Source of the DNA: Corynebacterium liangguodongii
GTDB lineage: Bacteria > Actinomycetota > Actinomycetes > Mycobacteriales > Mycobacteriaceae
Assembly (NCBI RefSeq): GCF_003070865.1
Contig: NZ_CP026948.1
Span: 1,054,001-1,118,000 of the forward strand
Length of the DNA stretch: 64,000 bases
Direction: 5' to 3'
The notes beneath the pieces are model-generated. The model saw only the letters and a program-made list of their open reading frames with translations. It was not told the DNA's origin and made no database searches. Positions 1-9,185 of this stretch are shown piece after piece (position 1 is the stretch's first letter; the number at the start of each line of letters is the position of its first letter). A program made the position numbers and the translations under genes.

Positions 1-532
1 GCGCGGTGACCGCGGCTGCTGCGTGGATGCCCCCGGTGCGGCGAAACGCCCGCTGGCCCTCCTTGAGCTTCTCGGGCAGTGAGACGACGAAGTCCGGAGT
101 GGGCGCGACCGGGGCGAGGGGGTAGCGTGCGGTGCGCGTGACGTCATCGATGGATGTGGTGCCGCACACCCCGCACGCCGACGTGGTGGTCAGCGCGCGC
201 ACCGGCAGGCGCCCGGCGGCGGGGCGGGACAGCGCGACATCGACGGTGTTGTAGGTGTTGCTTCCCCCAGGTCCCGTCGCGCCTGCGCAGTAGCGCAGGG
301 TCGAGAGGTCCTCGCGAGTCGTGATGACTCCTTCGGCATGGAGCAGGCCGTGGACGAGCTCGAAGTCGTGGCCGGGGGTGCGCATTGTCGTGGAGAAGTC
401 CTCGCCGTCGACGCGGATCTGCAGCGGCTCTTCCACCGCGAGCGTATCGGCGCGTGTGTCTGCCTCCGGGTGGTCCTGTCCGAGGTAGCGGACCTTGGTC
501 ACCCGGAGGTTGCGCGTGAGTCGCCGCGCCAT
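1..532 (-). CDS. fdhD: Formate dehydrogenase accessory sulfurtransferase FdhD (3' part missing)
   Basis: FdhD takes sulfur from a cysteine desulfurase and passes it to the molybdenum cofactor of formate dehydrogenase, which is inactive without it. The first 177 residues are visible, starting with ATG at 532 (MARRLTRNLRV). They contain the family's CxxC loop at residues 120-123 (SACGVCGTTS), the sulfur-carrying cysteines that match C121/C124 of E. coli FdhD. The remaining 90 or more residues lie beyond the left edge. The gene starts 3 bp after the stop of fdhF on the same strand, so the two are co-transcribed. The pairing of fdhF, a small gene and fdhD matches the formate dehydrogenase locus known in Corynebacterium glutamicum. 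Identity is firm. The C-terminus cannot be judged. Confidence 0.95.
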   Translation of the reverse strand, partial: MARRLTRNLRVTKVRYLGQDHPEADTRADTLAVEEPLQIRVDGEDFSTTMRTPGHDFELVHGLLHAEGVITTREDLSTLRYCAGATGPGGSNTYNTVDVALSRPAAGRLPVRALTTTSACGVCGTTSIDDVTRTARYPLAPVAPTPDFVVSLPEKLKEGQRAFRRTGGIHAAAAVTA

Positions 533-535
533 GTG

Positions 536-2902
536 CTACTTCTCCGCCCGCGCGAACGCCGGCATGTCCTCGGCCCGCTTGCCGGTGGGCTCGAGCCGGA
601 TGATTGTGGACTTCGATACAGGGGTGTTCGAGCCCTTTGCCGTGTGGTCGAGCGCGATGAGCTGGTTGGCTTCGGGGAAGTAGGTGCTCACGCAGCCGCG
701 TGCGTGGTCGTAGGCGATGACGCGGAAGCTCGGCGCGCGGCGTGTCTCTCCCTGGTACTCCGCGACGAGGTCGACGATGTCGCCGTCGGCCAGCCCGATG
801 TCGTCGAGGTCTTTCTGGTTGACAAAGACGACGCGCCGCCCGTCGTGGATCCCGCGGTAGCGGTCGTTGAGCCCGTAGATCGTGGAGTTGTATTGGTCGT
901 GGGAACGCACGGTGTTCATCATGAATTCGCCGGGGGCGAGTTCGATTCCCGCGGTCTCGTTGACGGTAAGGTGCGCCCTGCCGTCGTCGGTGGTAAACCG
1001 CCGCTCGCGGGGGCCGTTGGGAAGGTAGAACCCGCCGGGGATCTCGATGCGCTCGTTGTAGAAGTCGAAGCCGTCGATGGTGGCTTCGATGTGGTCCCGG
1101 ATCACTGCGTAATCGTCGATCATCGGCTGCCAGAAGTCGTCGCCGAAGGTCTCGCGGCCGATCGAGCAGATGATGTCGACCTCGCTGCGCAGATCGAGGT
1201 CCTTGTTCGCGGTGCGGTGGCCCTCGGAGGCGTGGACCTTGCCCACGGAGTCTTCCACGGTGATCTTTTGGGGGCCAGATTTCTGCATATCGACGTCCGT
1301 GCGCGCCCGCACCGGCAGAATGAGGGACTTCTCACCCGGCCAGGCGTGGGACCCGTTGGGCTTGGTCGACAGGTGCACGGTGAGCTTGTTGGAGGCCATC
1401 GCGTTTTCCACCACCCCCGTATCGGAGGCGACGCGCACGAGGTTGCCGCCGAGCGAGATGAAGAACTTGGTCTTGCCCGCGCGCATGGCCTGGAGCGCGG
1501 CGACGGTGTCGAAGCCGTGCTCGCTCGGGACGGGGAATCCGAAGCGCGACTCGAGAGCGCGCAGGAAGTGATCCGGCATCTTCTCCCAGATGCCGACGGT
1601 GCGGTTGCCCTGCACGTTGGAGTGGCCGCGCAGCGGGCCGGTGCCTGCACCGGGCTTGCCAATATTGCCGGTGAGAAGCAGGGTGTTGACCATCTCTTGG
1701 ATGGTGGCCACCGCGTTTTCGTGCTGGGTCACCCCGAGCGTCCAGGTGATGAGCACAGACTTCGCCGCGACGATCTCATCGACCACCGCATCGATCTCGG
1801 CGGCGGAGATGCCGCTGAAGTGCTGCAGAGAGGCGTCGTCAAGCGAGAGGAGGTGCTCTTTGAGCGCGTCGAACCCGGTGGTGTATTCCGCGATGAACTC
1901 CTTGTCAATCGCGTCGCGCTCAACGAGCCTCTTGTTGATGGCCTGGAACAGCGCGCGGTCGCCGTCGAGGCGCACCTGCAGGTAGCGGTCGGCCAGCTTG
2001 TTCGTGTGGCCGAGGACCATCGTGGGGTCCTGCGGCTCGCGGAAGTTGAGCAACCCGGCCTCAGGCATGGGGTTGATCGCGATGATCTTGCCGCCGTTGT
2101 GCTTGCACCGGGTAAACGCGGTGAGCGAGCGCGGGTGGTTCGTGCCCGGGTTTTGGCCCACAGAGATGAGCAAGTCGGTGGTGTGGAAATCGTTGATGGT
2201 CACTGAGCCCTTGCCCAGCCCGAGGGTGGAGGATAAGGCCACGCCCGTCGACTCGTGGCACATGTTGCCGCAGTCCGGCAGGTTGTTGGAACCGAATCGC
2301 CTCGCGAGGAGCTGGAAGACGTAGGCGGCCTCGTTGCTCGCGCGGCCCGAGGTGTAGAACACCGCTTCCTCGGGGGTTGTGTGGTGCAGCTGCTCCGCGA
2401 TGATGCTCATCGCCTTGTCCCAGGAGACGGGGCGGTAGTGGTCGTCGCCGCTCGAGCGGTCGTAGAGCATCGGCTCAGTAATCCGCCCGCGCTTGCCCAA
2501 CCAGTGGTCGGTTTTCTCCCGCAGCTCGGTCACTGAGTATTTTGCCCAGAAATCTCGGGTGGCGCGGGCGCGCGTGGTCTCCTCAGCAACAGCCTTCGCA
2601 CCGTTTTCGCAGAACTCGACGATGTTGAGGTCGTTCTGCTCGGGCTCCGGCCAGGCGCACCCGGGGCAGTCGATGCCTTTGTGTTTGTTGATGGTGATCA
2701 GCGGCAAAAGGCCACGGTTGGGCACCGCGTGCGCCATGGCGTGGAGGACCGCCGGGATGCCTGCGGCGACGTGCTTCTTTGCGGAAACGCGCGGGTGGTC
2801 GAAGCGGTTGGCCACGGCGTTGACGGCGTTACCTGTGTTGCCAACGTTGTCAGATGTGCCCGACTGCGGGGTGTGTTGCCGATTGTTGCCCTGTTGTCCC
2901 AT
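536..2902 (-). CDS. fdhF: FdhF/YdeP-family molybdopterin formate dehydrogenase
   Basis: This is a molybdopterin oxidoreductase of the FdhF/YdeP branch, 788 aa, the expected size. In C. glutamicum this type oxidises formate to CO2 in a Mo-dependent manner. Residues 79-98 carry the cysteines C79, C82 and C98 (DCPGCAWPEPE ... FCENG), the YdeP-type N-terminal cluster. Residues 210-220 read DCGNMCHESTG; C215 sits where FdhH has its Mo-ligating selenocysteine. The C-terminus has the molydopterin-dinucleotide domain (MMNTVRSHDQYNSTIYG). The first 33 residues are Asn/Gly-rich and low-complexity. No beta or gamma subunit gene is adjacent, so the electron acceptor is not apparent. A small gene precedes it by 42 bp and fdhD follows by 3 bp. 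The physiological substrate is inferred from the family and from fdhD linkage. Confidence 0.93.
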   Translation of the reverse strand: MGQQGNNRQHTPQSGTSDNVGNTGNAVNAVANRFDHPRVSAKKHVAAGIPAVLHAMAHAVPNRGLLPLITINKHKGIDCPGCAWPEPEQNDLNIVEFCENGAKAVAEETTRARATRDFWAKYSVTELREKTDHWLGKRGRITEPMLYDRSSGDDHYRPVSWDKAMSIIAEQLHHTTPEEAVFYTSGRASNEAAYVFQLLARRFGSNNLPDCGNMCHESTGVALSSTLGLGKGSVTINDFHTTDLLISVGQNPGTNHPRSLTAFTRCKHNGGKIIAINPMPEAGLLNFREPQDPTMVLGHTNKLADRYLQVRLDGDRALFQAINKRLVERDAIDKEFIAEYTTGFDALKEHLLSLDDASLQHFSGISAAEIDAVVDEIVAAKSVLITWTLGVTQHENAVATIQEMVNTLLLTGNIGKPGAGTGPLRGHSNVQGNRTVGIWEKMPDHFLRALESRFGFPVPSEHGFDTVAALQAMRAGKTKFFISLGGNLVRVASDTGVVENAMASNKLTVHLSTKPNGSHAWPGEKSLILPVRARTDVDMQKSGPQKITVEDSVGKVHASEGHRTANKDLDLRSEVDIICSIGRETFGDDFWQPMIDDYAVIRDHIEATIDGFDFYNERIEIPGGFYLPNGPRERRFTTDDGRAHLTVNETAGIELAPGEFMMNTVRSHDQYNSTIYGLNDRYRGIHDGRRVVFVNQKDLDDIGLADGDIVDLVAEYQGETRRAPSFRVIAYDHARGCVSTYFPEANQLIALDHTAKGSNTPVSKSTIIRLEPTGKRAEDMPAFARAEK

Positions 2903-2944
2903 ATTCGCTACCTTATACCTTCCCGCGACCGAACCAAGCGGTGC

Positions 2945-3292
2945 TTAATAGGATGCGTTCTGCCTTGTCGAGGCCGCTGCGCGCACGGCTTCGACCGCCC
3001 GTGAGATCGCCGCGTTGAGCTCGTCGTCGGACCCCGATGCGGCCCGCCCGGCGGCGAGGCCGACGAGGAACGCAGTGACCGGGGCAGCGGGGCGCGAGCG
3101 ATTGTGGGCGACATCCTTCGTGAGATCGAGGATGGGCCCCACGCTGGAGCGCTCCACGCCCGCGGGCAGCTTGAGGAGCTCGACGACGCGGGAGAGCCAC
3201 TCGTGGGCGCTGCGCATCTCCGCCGGGTCGTCCTTCTTGCTTTTCTTGTCTGTGGTGTGCTCGTGGCTGTGGTTGTGCTGATCGATGCTCAT
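2945..3292 (-). CDS. Small DUF6457-type protein of the fdh operon
   Basis: This 115-aa protein starts at ATG 3292; a longer frame to 3331 exists but lacks a better start. It opens with a His-rich stretch (DQHNHSHEHT, a possible metal site) and a Lys-rich linker. A helical domain follows (EWLSRVVELLKLPAG ... ILDLTKDVAHNRSRPAAPVTAFLVGLAAGRAA) that resembles DUF6457, a family often found beside molybdenum cofactor and formate dehydrogenase genes. It is the first gene of the fdhF-fdhD unit, in the position held by cg0617 in C. glutamicum. There is no catalytic motif I recognise. A role in cofactor or metal delivery to FdhF is inference from context and the His-rich start. Confidence 0.75.
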   Translation of the reverse strand: MSIDQHNHSHEHTTDKKSKKDDPAEMRSAHEWLSRVVELLKLPAGVERSSVGPILDLTKDVAHNRSRPAAPVTAFLVGLAAGRAASGSDDELNAAISRAVEAVRAAASTRQNASY

Positions 3293-3337
3293 ACCGCCAG
3301 GGTAACAACCGGAGCAGACACCACGCTGCAAGCAGAT

Positions 3338-4609
3338 TTAGGCCCGCACGGTCTCCGGCTCGCGCTCCCAGGCTTGCTCATCGATGATGCCCTCCCGCTT
3401 GGACACGACGGCGGCAACCACGGCCTGGCCGGTGACGTTGACGGCGGTGCGGCCCATGTCAACGATCGGCTCGACGGCTAGGAGCAGGCCCACGCCAGAC
3501 AGCGGCAGTCCGAGCGCCGAGAGCGTGAGGGTGAGCATGACCGTCGCCCCAGTGGTGCCGGCGGTGGCGGCGGAGCCGAGGACAGAGACGACGATGATGA
3601 GGAAATAATCCGCCACGCCGAGCGGGATGCCGTAGAACTGTGCGACGAAGATCGCGGCGACGGCGGGGTAGATCGAGGCGCAGCCGTCCATCTTCGTCGT
3701 GGCCGCCAACGGCATGGCGAAGGAGGCGTACTCCGTGGGCACGCCCATCGACTTCTCCACGGTGCGCTGCGTGACGGGAAGCACGCCGAGCGAGGATCGC
3801 GTGACAAACCCGAGGGTGGTCACGGGCCAGACATGACGGTAGAACTCGCGGACCGGAATGCGGTTGAGCGCGAGCACGGCGGGGTAGAGGGCGAAGATCA
3901 CTAGCGCAAGCCCGATGTAGATGGCGAGAACGAACATGCCCAGCGAGCCGAGCGCTTCCCACCCATAGGTGGCGATGGCCTTGCCGATGAGCGCCGCGGA
4001 GCCGATCGGTGCGAGCCGGATGACCCACCACAGCGCCACCTGGATGATCTCGAGCAGCGATGCGGAGAACTCGATAAACGGCTGCGCCTTGCGCCCGGCC
4101 TTCACCGCGGCGACGCCGACGACGAGGGAGATCACGAGGATCTGCAAAACGTTAAAGCCGATCGAGATCGCGCCGTCTTCCGACGCCTTGGCGGTAAGCC
4201 CCAGGAAGTTGGCCGGGACGACGGATTCGATAAACCCGAGCCAGGACCCGGTGGTCGATGGGTCGCCCGCCGCGGCGGGATCCACGGTTGAGGTCTCACC
4301 CGGGCGCAGCGAGAGGGCCACCGCGATACCGATGAGGACGGAGACGAAGGCGGTGATGGCGAACCAGATCAACGTCTGTCCAGCGAGCCGCGCGGCGTTG
4401 GTCACCTTGCGCAGGTTGGCCACGGAGGTCACCACTGCCGTAAAGACGAGCGGCGGGATCAGGAGCTTGAGCAGCTGTACGTAGGTCGAGCCGACCCAGG
4501 TGAGGAAGTTGGCGAGCCACTCGAACCCGCCGGCCCGGGCGACGAACCCGAGGATGAGGCCGACCACCAGGCCGGTGAAGACCTGGGCGCCGAAGCCAAA
4601 CTTTTTCAT
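3338..4609 (-). CDS. DAACS-family dicarboxylate/amino acid:cation symporter
   Basis: This 423-aa membrane protein belongs to the GltP/DctA (DAACS) family, which takes up dicarboxylates or acidic amino acids with Na+ or H+. Multiple hydrophobic segments are visible, with the family's re-entrant loop regions near RSSLGVLPVT and the substrate/cation-binding stretch LAATTKMDGCASIYPA, followed by GTTGATVMLTLTLSALGLPLSG. Canonical members read SSxxTLP and TTINMDG, so the cation and substrate sites here are divergent and the substrate cannot be assigned. I chose ATG 4609 because GGAG lies 7 nt upstream; the GTG at 4621 would place that ribosome-binding site inside the gene. It is divergent from the peptide transporter at 4817. 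Confidence 0.88.
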   Translation of the reverse strand: MKKFGFGAQVFTGLVVGLILGFVARAGGFEWLANFLTWVGSTYVQLLKLLIPPLVFTAVVTSVANLRKVTNAARLAGQTLIWFAITAFVSVLIGIAVALSLRPGETSTVDPAAAGDPSTTGSWLGFIESVVPANFLGLTAKASEDGAISIGFNVLQILVISLVVGVAAVKAGRKAQPFIEFSASLLEIIQVALWWVIRLAPIGSAALIGKAIATYGWEALGSLGMFVLAIYIGLALVIFALYPAVLALNRIPVREFYRHVWPVTTLGFVTRSSLGVLPVTQRTVEKSMGVPTEYASFAMPLAATTKMDGCASIYPAVAAIFVAQFYGIPLGVADYFLIIVVSVLGSAATAGTTGATVMLTLTLSALGLPLSGVGLLLAVEPIVDMGRTAVNVTGQAVVAAVVSKREGIIDEQAWEREPETVRA

Positions 4610-4644
4610 GATGTTCTCCACTTTCTATGAACCAGTCAGTCTAG

Positions 4645-4664
4645 TAGGTGAACGATTCCACCTA
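4645..4664. promoter_or_regulatory. Inverted repeat between two divergent transporter genes
   Basis: TAGGTG at 4645-4650 and CACCTA at 4659-4664 form a perfect 6-bp inverted repeat with an 8-nt loop. It lies 36-55 bp upstream of the symporter start, in the divergent intergenic region shared with the peptide transporter. It could be an operator for one or both genes. I see no matching second copy in the window, so this is a weak call. Confidence 0.3.
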
Positions 4665-4816
4665 GTTGTTACGTAATTTTTACCAGGCTTATTCCCCTTG
4701 CCAATAATGCACCGCTCTGTCTATTCGGGACCGTTACTGGGGGAGGCGCGGGTCATTTCCGCGCAATGGCGTGCCCGAGCGCACAACCCGGGCGGCGGTG
4801 TGATGAACTTCTACCT

Positions 4817-6364
4817 ATGGCAACAGATTCTCACTTTGTAGCCGGCGCGGCGGACGCCCCGAAAGAGCGCACGTTCTTCGGGCATCCCTGGGCGCTGGCG
4901 AACCTGTCGGGCGTGGAGATGTGGGAGCGATTTAGCTTCTACGGCCTCCAGGCGCTTTTGGCGTACTACCTCTACTACACGGTCGACCAAGGAGGGCTCG
5001 GCCTGAACAAGGAAGCCGCCCTATCCATCGTCGGCGCCTACGGCGGACTGGTCTACCTCACCAGCGTCGCGGGCGCCTGGGTGGCAGATAGGATCCTCTC
5101 CGCCGAGCGCACGCTGTTCTACTCGGCGATCCTCATCATGATCGGCCACATCTCCCTGGCGCTTTTGCCCGGTCTCGCCGGGGTCGGCGTGGGCCTGGTG
5201 TGCGTCGCTGTCGGCTCGGGCGCGCTCAAGACCACGTCCCAGGTGTTGCTGGGCAGCCTCTATGATCGTGAGGACCAGCGTCGCGACGGCGGGTTCTCCA
5301 TCTACTACATGGGCGTGAACATCGGCGGATTCTTGGGCCCGATCCTCACCAACGCGTTTTGGGGGTGGAAGGGCTTCCACTGGGGCTTCGGTACCGCGGC
5401 CGTGCTCATGGCCATCGGCTTGATTCAGTACACGGTCATGCGTTCCCACACGGTTGAGGTTGCCGGGCACGAGGTGGCCAACCCGCTACCGCGCTCGCGC
5501 TACCTCCCGGTGGCGCTGGGGTGCCTCGCGGTCATCGTCGCCGTCGTCGTGCTCTTCGCCACCGGCGTGCTCCAGCTCGGCCACCTCTCGACCGTCGTGG
5601 CTGCACTTACCGTGCTCGCTGCCGTGGCGCTGTGGGTGCAGATGTACCGCTCCAGGCTCGTCACCGACGGCGAGCGCGCCCGCCTGGTTGGTTTTATCCC
5701 CATGTTCGCCGCCTCGGTGGTGTTCTGGTCAGTCTTCCAGCAGCAGTTCACTGTGATCGCGCTCTACTCCGATGAGCGGCTCAACCGCACTGTGCTCGGC
5801 CACGAGCTGCCGCCGGGTGTCGTGCAGTCGCTCAACCCGCTTTTCGTCATCATCTTCGCCGGCGTCTTCGCGGCGATGTGGACCCGGCTCGGGAAGCGTC
5901 AGCCGTCGTATGCCGGGAAGTTCTCCCTCGCGCTCGCGATCATCGGCGTGGCCATCTTGCTCTTCCTCCCGTTCGCCGGAGGCGGCGTGAACTCGACGCC
6001 GTTTTTCGCCATCGTCGCCATCTTGTTCCTCTTCACGATGGGAGAGCTCATGCTCAGTCCCGTCGGCAACTCGATGGCAACGCTTGTGGCGCCCCAGGCC
6101 TACCCCACGCGCACCTTTGCGCTGTGGTTGCTCTCGGTCGCGCTGGGCACCACGCTCTCCGGCACGCTTGCCGGGTTCTACGACCCGTCGAGCGCCTCCG
6201 GCGAGCGGACCTACTTTGTGGCCACCGCGGCGGTCTGCTTCATCCTCGCCGTCGTCGTCTTCACCTCGCGCGGCTGGATCACGCGCAAGCTAGGGGAGAC
6301 GGCTGAGAAGCCCCACAAGGCTCAAGCGGAAGGCCACGACAGCAGACACCGCGGGTCCGCGTAG
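4817..6364 (+). CDS. POT-family proton-coupled peptide transporter
   Basis: The 515-aa protein is a proton-dependent oligopeptide transporter (DtpT/POT branch of the major facilitator superfamily) importing di- and tripeptides. The N-terminal signature is clear: FFGHPWALANLSGVEMWERFSFYGLQALL contains the ExxERFxxYG motif used for proton coupling. It is followed by the TM2 region (GAYGGLVYLTSVAGAWVADRIL) and the TM5 segment FSIYYMGVNIGGFLGPI, equivalent to the second POT signature. About 14 TM helices are expected. I chose ATG 4817 (MATDSHF). An upstream in-frame ATG at 4766 would add 17 residues that do not look like the family. No clear ribosome-binding site precedes either start. Confidence 0.93.
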   Translation: MATDSHFVAGAADAPKERTFFGHPWALANLSGVEMWERFSFYGLQALLAYYLYYTVDQGGLGLNKEAALSIVGAYGGLVYLTSVAGAWVADRILSAERTLFYSAILIMIGHISLALLPGLAGVGVGLVCVAVGSGALKTTSQVLLGSLYDREDQRRDGGFSIYYMGVNIGGFLGPILTNAFWGWKGFHWGFGTAAVLMAIGLIQYTVMRSHTVEVAGHEVANPLPRSRYLPVALGCLAVIVAVVVLFATGVLQLGHLSTVVAALTVLAAVALWVQMYRSRLVTDGERARLVGFIPMFAASVVFWSVFQQQFTVIALYSDERLNRTVLGHELPPGVVQSLNPLFVIIFAGVFAAMWTRLGKRQPSYAGKFSLALAIIGVAILLFLPFAGGGVNSTPFFAIVAILFLFTMGELMLSPVGNSMATLVAPQAYPTRTFALWLLSVALGTTLSGTLAGFYDPSSASGERTYFVATAAVCFILAVVVFTSRGWITRKLGETAEKPHKAQAEGHDSRHRGSA

Positions 6365-6409
6365 GCCAGCGGCTGCTTATTTACCTCCTTCCGCGCGGTG
6401 GGCGATTGC

Positions 6410-6429
6410 GGCGGGCGAGCGCGCCCGCC
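6410..6429 (+). terminator. GC-rich hairpin after the peptide transporter
   Basis: GGCGGGCG (6410-6417) and CGCCCGCC (6422-6429) form a perfect 8-bp stem with a 4-nt loop, 45 bp after the transporter stop. There is no U-tract, so it may be an inefficient terminator or an mRNA 3'-end stabiliser. Confidence 0.5.
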
Positions 6430-6529
6430 GGGCTGTCCCTATAGTCTCACTTGCGAATGCTGTGAGAGGTAAGAATCAATCTGGGGTCGCGTTCCCACTC
6501 ACTCCTGGGGGATCGATATAGCGCCTCGC

Positions 6530-6541
6530 TAGACTGGTCGC
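6530..6541 (+). promoter_or_regulatory. Putative leaderless promoter of polA
   Basis: TAGACT at 6530-6535 fits the corynebacterial -10 consensus TANNNT and ends 6 nt before the GTG start of polA. Transcription would begin at about the start codon. No convincing -35 hexamer is seen. Confidence 0.5.
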
Positions 6542-9181
6542 GTGACTCAACGCCTCTTGCTTATCGACGGCCACTCCATGGCATTCCGTGCCTTCTACGC
6601 GCTCCCGGCGGAGAATTTCTCCACGTCCGGTGGGCAGCACACGAACGCGGTCTACGGGTTCCTCTCGATGTTTTCCAACATCCTCGCCGAGGAGCAGCCC
6701 ACGCACGTGGCTGTTGCCTTCGACGTCGGGCGGACAACGTTTCGGACCGAGAAGTTCCCCGAGTACAAGGCCCAGCGCGAGGCCTCCCCGCCGGAGTTCA
6801 AGGGCCAGGTCCCGATCATCGAGGAGGTCTTAGACACCCTCGGTGTGGTGACCTTATCCAAGGAACACTTCGAGGCCGACGACATCGTGGCCACCCTGGT
6901 GACCGAGGCGCGCGCGGAAGGCGGGTTCGATATCGTGCTCGTCTCCGGCGACCGCGACTACATCCAGCTTGTTGACGCCAAAACGACCCTCCTTTACCCA
7001 ACCCGCGGCGTGTCCACTATGACGCGCTTTACCCCGGAGAAGGTCGAGGAGAAATACGGGCTCACCCCGGTGCAGTACCCGGATTTCGCGGCGCTGCGCG
7101 GCGACCCCTCGGACAACCTGCCCTCGGTGCCGAAGGTGGGGGAGAAGACCGCGACCAAATGGATCGTCGAACACGGCGACCTCGAGAGCCTGATCGCGCA
7201 CGCGGACGATATCAAGGGCGTGGCCGGTGCGAACTTCCGCGAACGCATTGACCAGGTGCGCCTCAACCGCGAGCTCACCCAGATGGTCACGGACGTCGAG
7301 CTGCCCGTCGGCCCCGCGGATCTGGCGCTCAAGCCCGCCGACGTCGCCGCCGTGGCCGCGGCGTTCGACGACCTCGAGTTCGGCGTGAACCTGCGCGAGC
7401 GCGTCCTCGCCGCCGTGCCGACGCTTGGCGAGGTACCCGCGGGCGAGGAGGCGGAGCTCGCGGAGATCACCGTCGAGTCGGCGCCGCTTGATCAGTGGCT
7501 CTCCGCGCGCGAGGGCCAAGGCCTCGCCGTCTACCTCACGGGATCCGGCGCCCCGGGCATGGGGGACGTCTCGGCGCTGGCGATCGTCGATAAGCAGCGC
7601 CGCGGGATCCAGAAGGAGGCCGCCGAGCTGAGCCCCGCGGAAGATGAGGCGCTCGCGCGCTGGGCGGAATCGGCTGACCCGAAGTTCTTCCACGACGCCA
7701 AGGCCGCCTACCACATGCTCAAGGGCCGCGGGATCACTCTCGGAGGCATCGCGCACGACACCGCGATCGCCGCGTACCTGCTGCGCCCCGGCCAGCGCAC
7801 CTACGAGCTCGCTGACGTCTACCAGCGGCACCTGCAGCGCCAGCTCGACCAGGGGGGCGACCAGCTCAGCCTGCTTGGCGATTCGACGCTGATCGATTCC
7901 GCGGCCGCGATCCTCGAGCTCGCCGCCGAGCTGGCGCGGCAGCTGCGCGGAATCGATTCCTACGAGCTCTACGCTGACCTGGAACTGCCGCTGGTGGCAA
8001 TCCTCGCCGAGATGGAGAACGCCGGCATCGCCGTCGACGTCGACGTGCTCGAGGACCAGCTCAACGACTTCCGCGCCAAGGTCGACGAAGTCGAGCAGCA
8101 CGCGCGCCAGCTTGTGGATGAGCCCTCGCTCAACCTCTCGAGCCCGAAGCAGCTCCAGGTCGTGCTCTTTGACAAGCTGGGTCTGCCGAAGACGAAGAAG
8201 ACCAAGACCGGCTACTCCACCGCGGCCGGCGAGATCGAAGCCCTGGCAGAGAAGAACCCGCACCCGTTCCTCGACGCGCTGCTCGCGCACCGCGAGTACC
8301 AGAAGATGAAGTCCACCATCGAAGGCCTCATCAAGGCAGTGCTTGACGACGGCCGCATCCACACCACCTTCAAACAAACCGTGGCCTCGACCGGCAGGCT
8401 CTCCTCGACCGATCCAAACCTGCAGAACATTCCCGTCCGCACGGAGGCTGGGCGCAAGATCCGCTCCGCGTTTACCGTAGGCAAGGGATACGAGTGCCTG
8501 CTCACCGCGGACTACTCGCAGATTGAGATGCGCGTTATGGCCCACCTCTCCGGCGACGAAGGCCTCATTGAGGCCTACCGGGCGGGGGAGGACCTGCACA
8601 ACTTCGTCGGCTCCCGCGTTTTCGACGTGCCCATCGACCAGGTCACCCCCGAGCTGCGACGCCGCGTTAAGGCAATGTCCTACGGTCTTGTCTACGGGTT
8701 ATCCGCCTACGGCCTGTCCAACCAGCTCTCCATCTCCGCCGGCGAGGCGAAGTCCATCATGGAGAGCTACTTCGAGCGCTTCGGCGGGGTCAAGCGCTAC
8801 CTTGACGAGGTCGTGGAGAAGGCGCGGGAGGTGGGCTACACCTCGACCGTCTTCGGCCGGCGCCGCTACCTGCCGGAGCTGACCAGCGACAACCGCGTCG
8901 CCCGCGAGAACGCCGAGCGCGCCGCTCTCAACGCGCCGATCCAGGGCACCGCCGCCGACATCATCAAGGTGGCGATGATCCGCGTCGACCGGGCGCTTGC
9001 CTCGTTTGACTCCCGCGTGCTGCTGCAGGTCCACGACGAGCTCGTCGTGGAGGTCGCACCGGGCGAGCTCGACGAGGTGCGCGAGATCGTCGAGCGCGAG
9101 ATGGATAGCGCGATCGAACTACACGTGCCGCTGGAGGTCTCGGCCGGCACTGGCGCGAATTGGGACGAAGCAGCGCACTAG
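6542..9181 (+). CDS. polA: DNA polymerase I
   Basis: This 879-aa DNA polymerase I acts in nucleotide excision repair gap filling and Okazaki fragment processing. The 5'-3' exonuclease (FEN) domain spans about residues 1-300 (LLLIDGHSMAFRAFYAL, VSGDRDYIQLV). The middle 3'-5' exonuclease-like domain lacks obvious DEDD catalytic residues, as in other actinobacterial PolA enzymes, so proofreading is probably absent. The polymerase domain shows motif A (DYSQIEMRVMAHLSGD), motif B (RRRVKAMSYGLVYGLS) and motif C (QVHDELVVEV). Translation starts with GTG at 6542. No ribosome-binding site precedes it, but a -10 hexamer does. It converges with a methyltransferase gene only 4 bp downstream. Confidence 0.98.
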   Translation: MTQRLLLIDGHSMAFRAFYALPAENFSTSGGQHTNAVYGFLSMFSNILAEEQPTHVAVAFDVGRTTFRTEKFPEYKAQREASPPEFKGQVPIIEEVLDTLGVVTLSKEHFEADDIVATLVTEARAEGGFDIVLVSGDRDYIQLVDAKTTLLYPTRGVSTMTRFTPEKVEEKYGLTPVQYPDFAALRGDPSDNLPSVPKVGEKTATKWIVEHGDLESLIAHADDIKGVAGANFRERIDQVRLNRELTQMVTDVELPVGPADLALKPADVAAVAAAFDDLEFGVNLRERVLAAVPTLGEVPAGEEAELAEITVESAPLDQWLSAREGQGLAVYLTGSGAPGMGDVSALAIVDKQRRGIQKEAAELSPAEDEALARWAESADPKFFHDAKAAYHMLKGRGITLGGIAHDTAIAAYLLRPGQRTYELADVYQRHLQRQLDQGGDQLSLLGDSTLIDSAAAILELAAELARQLRGIDSYELYADLELPLVAILAEMENAGIAVDVDVLEDQLNDFRAKVDEVEQHARQLVDEPSLNLSSPKQLQVVLFDKLGLPKTKKTKTGYSTAAGEIEALAEKNPHPFLDALLAHREYQKMKSTIEGLIKAVLDDGRIHTTFKQTVASTGRLSSTDPNLQNIPVRTEAGRKIRSAFTVGKGYECLLTADYSQIEMRVMAHLSGDEGLIEAYRAGEDLHNFVGSRVFDVPIDQVTPELRRRVKAMSYGLVYGLSAYGLSNQLSISAGEAKSIMESYFERFGGVKRYLDEVVEKAREVGYTSTVFGRRRYLPELTSDNRVARENAERAALNAPIQGTAADIIKVAMIRVDRALASFDSRVLLQVHDELVVEVAPGELDEVREIVEREMDSAIELHVPLEVSAGTGANWDEAAH

Positions 9182-9185
9182 GGCC

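Noticed and set aside
338..2206. Long plus-strand open frame of 622 codons
   Set aside because: It is antisense to fdhF, whose motifs are unambiguous; its translation is Val/Arg/Asp-rich low-complexity text typical of the reverse strand of high-GC genes.
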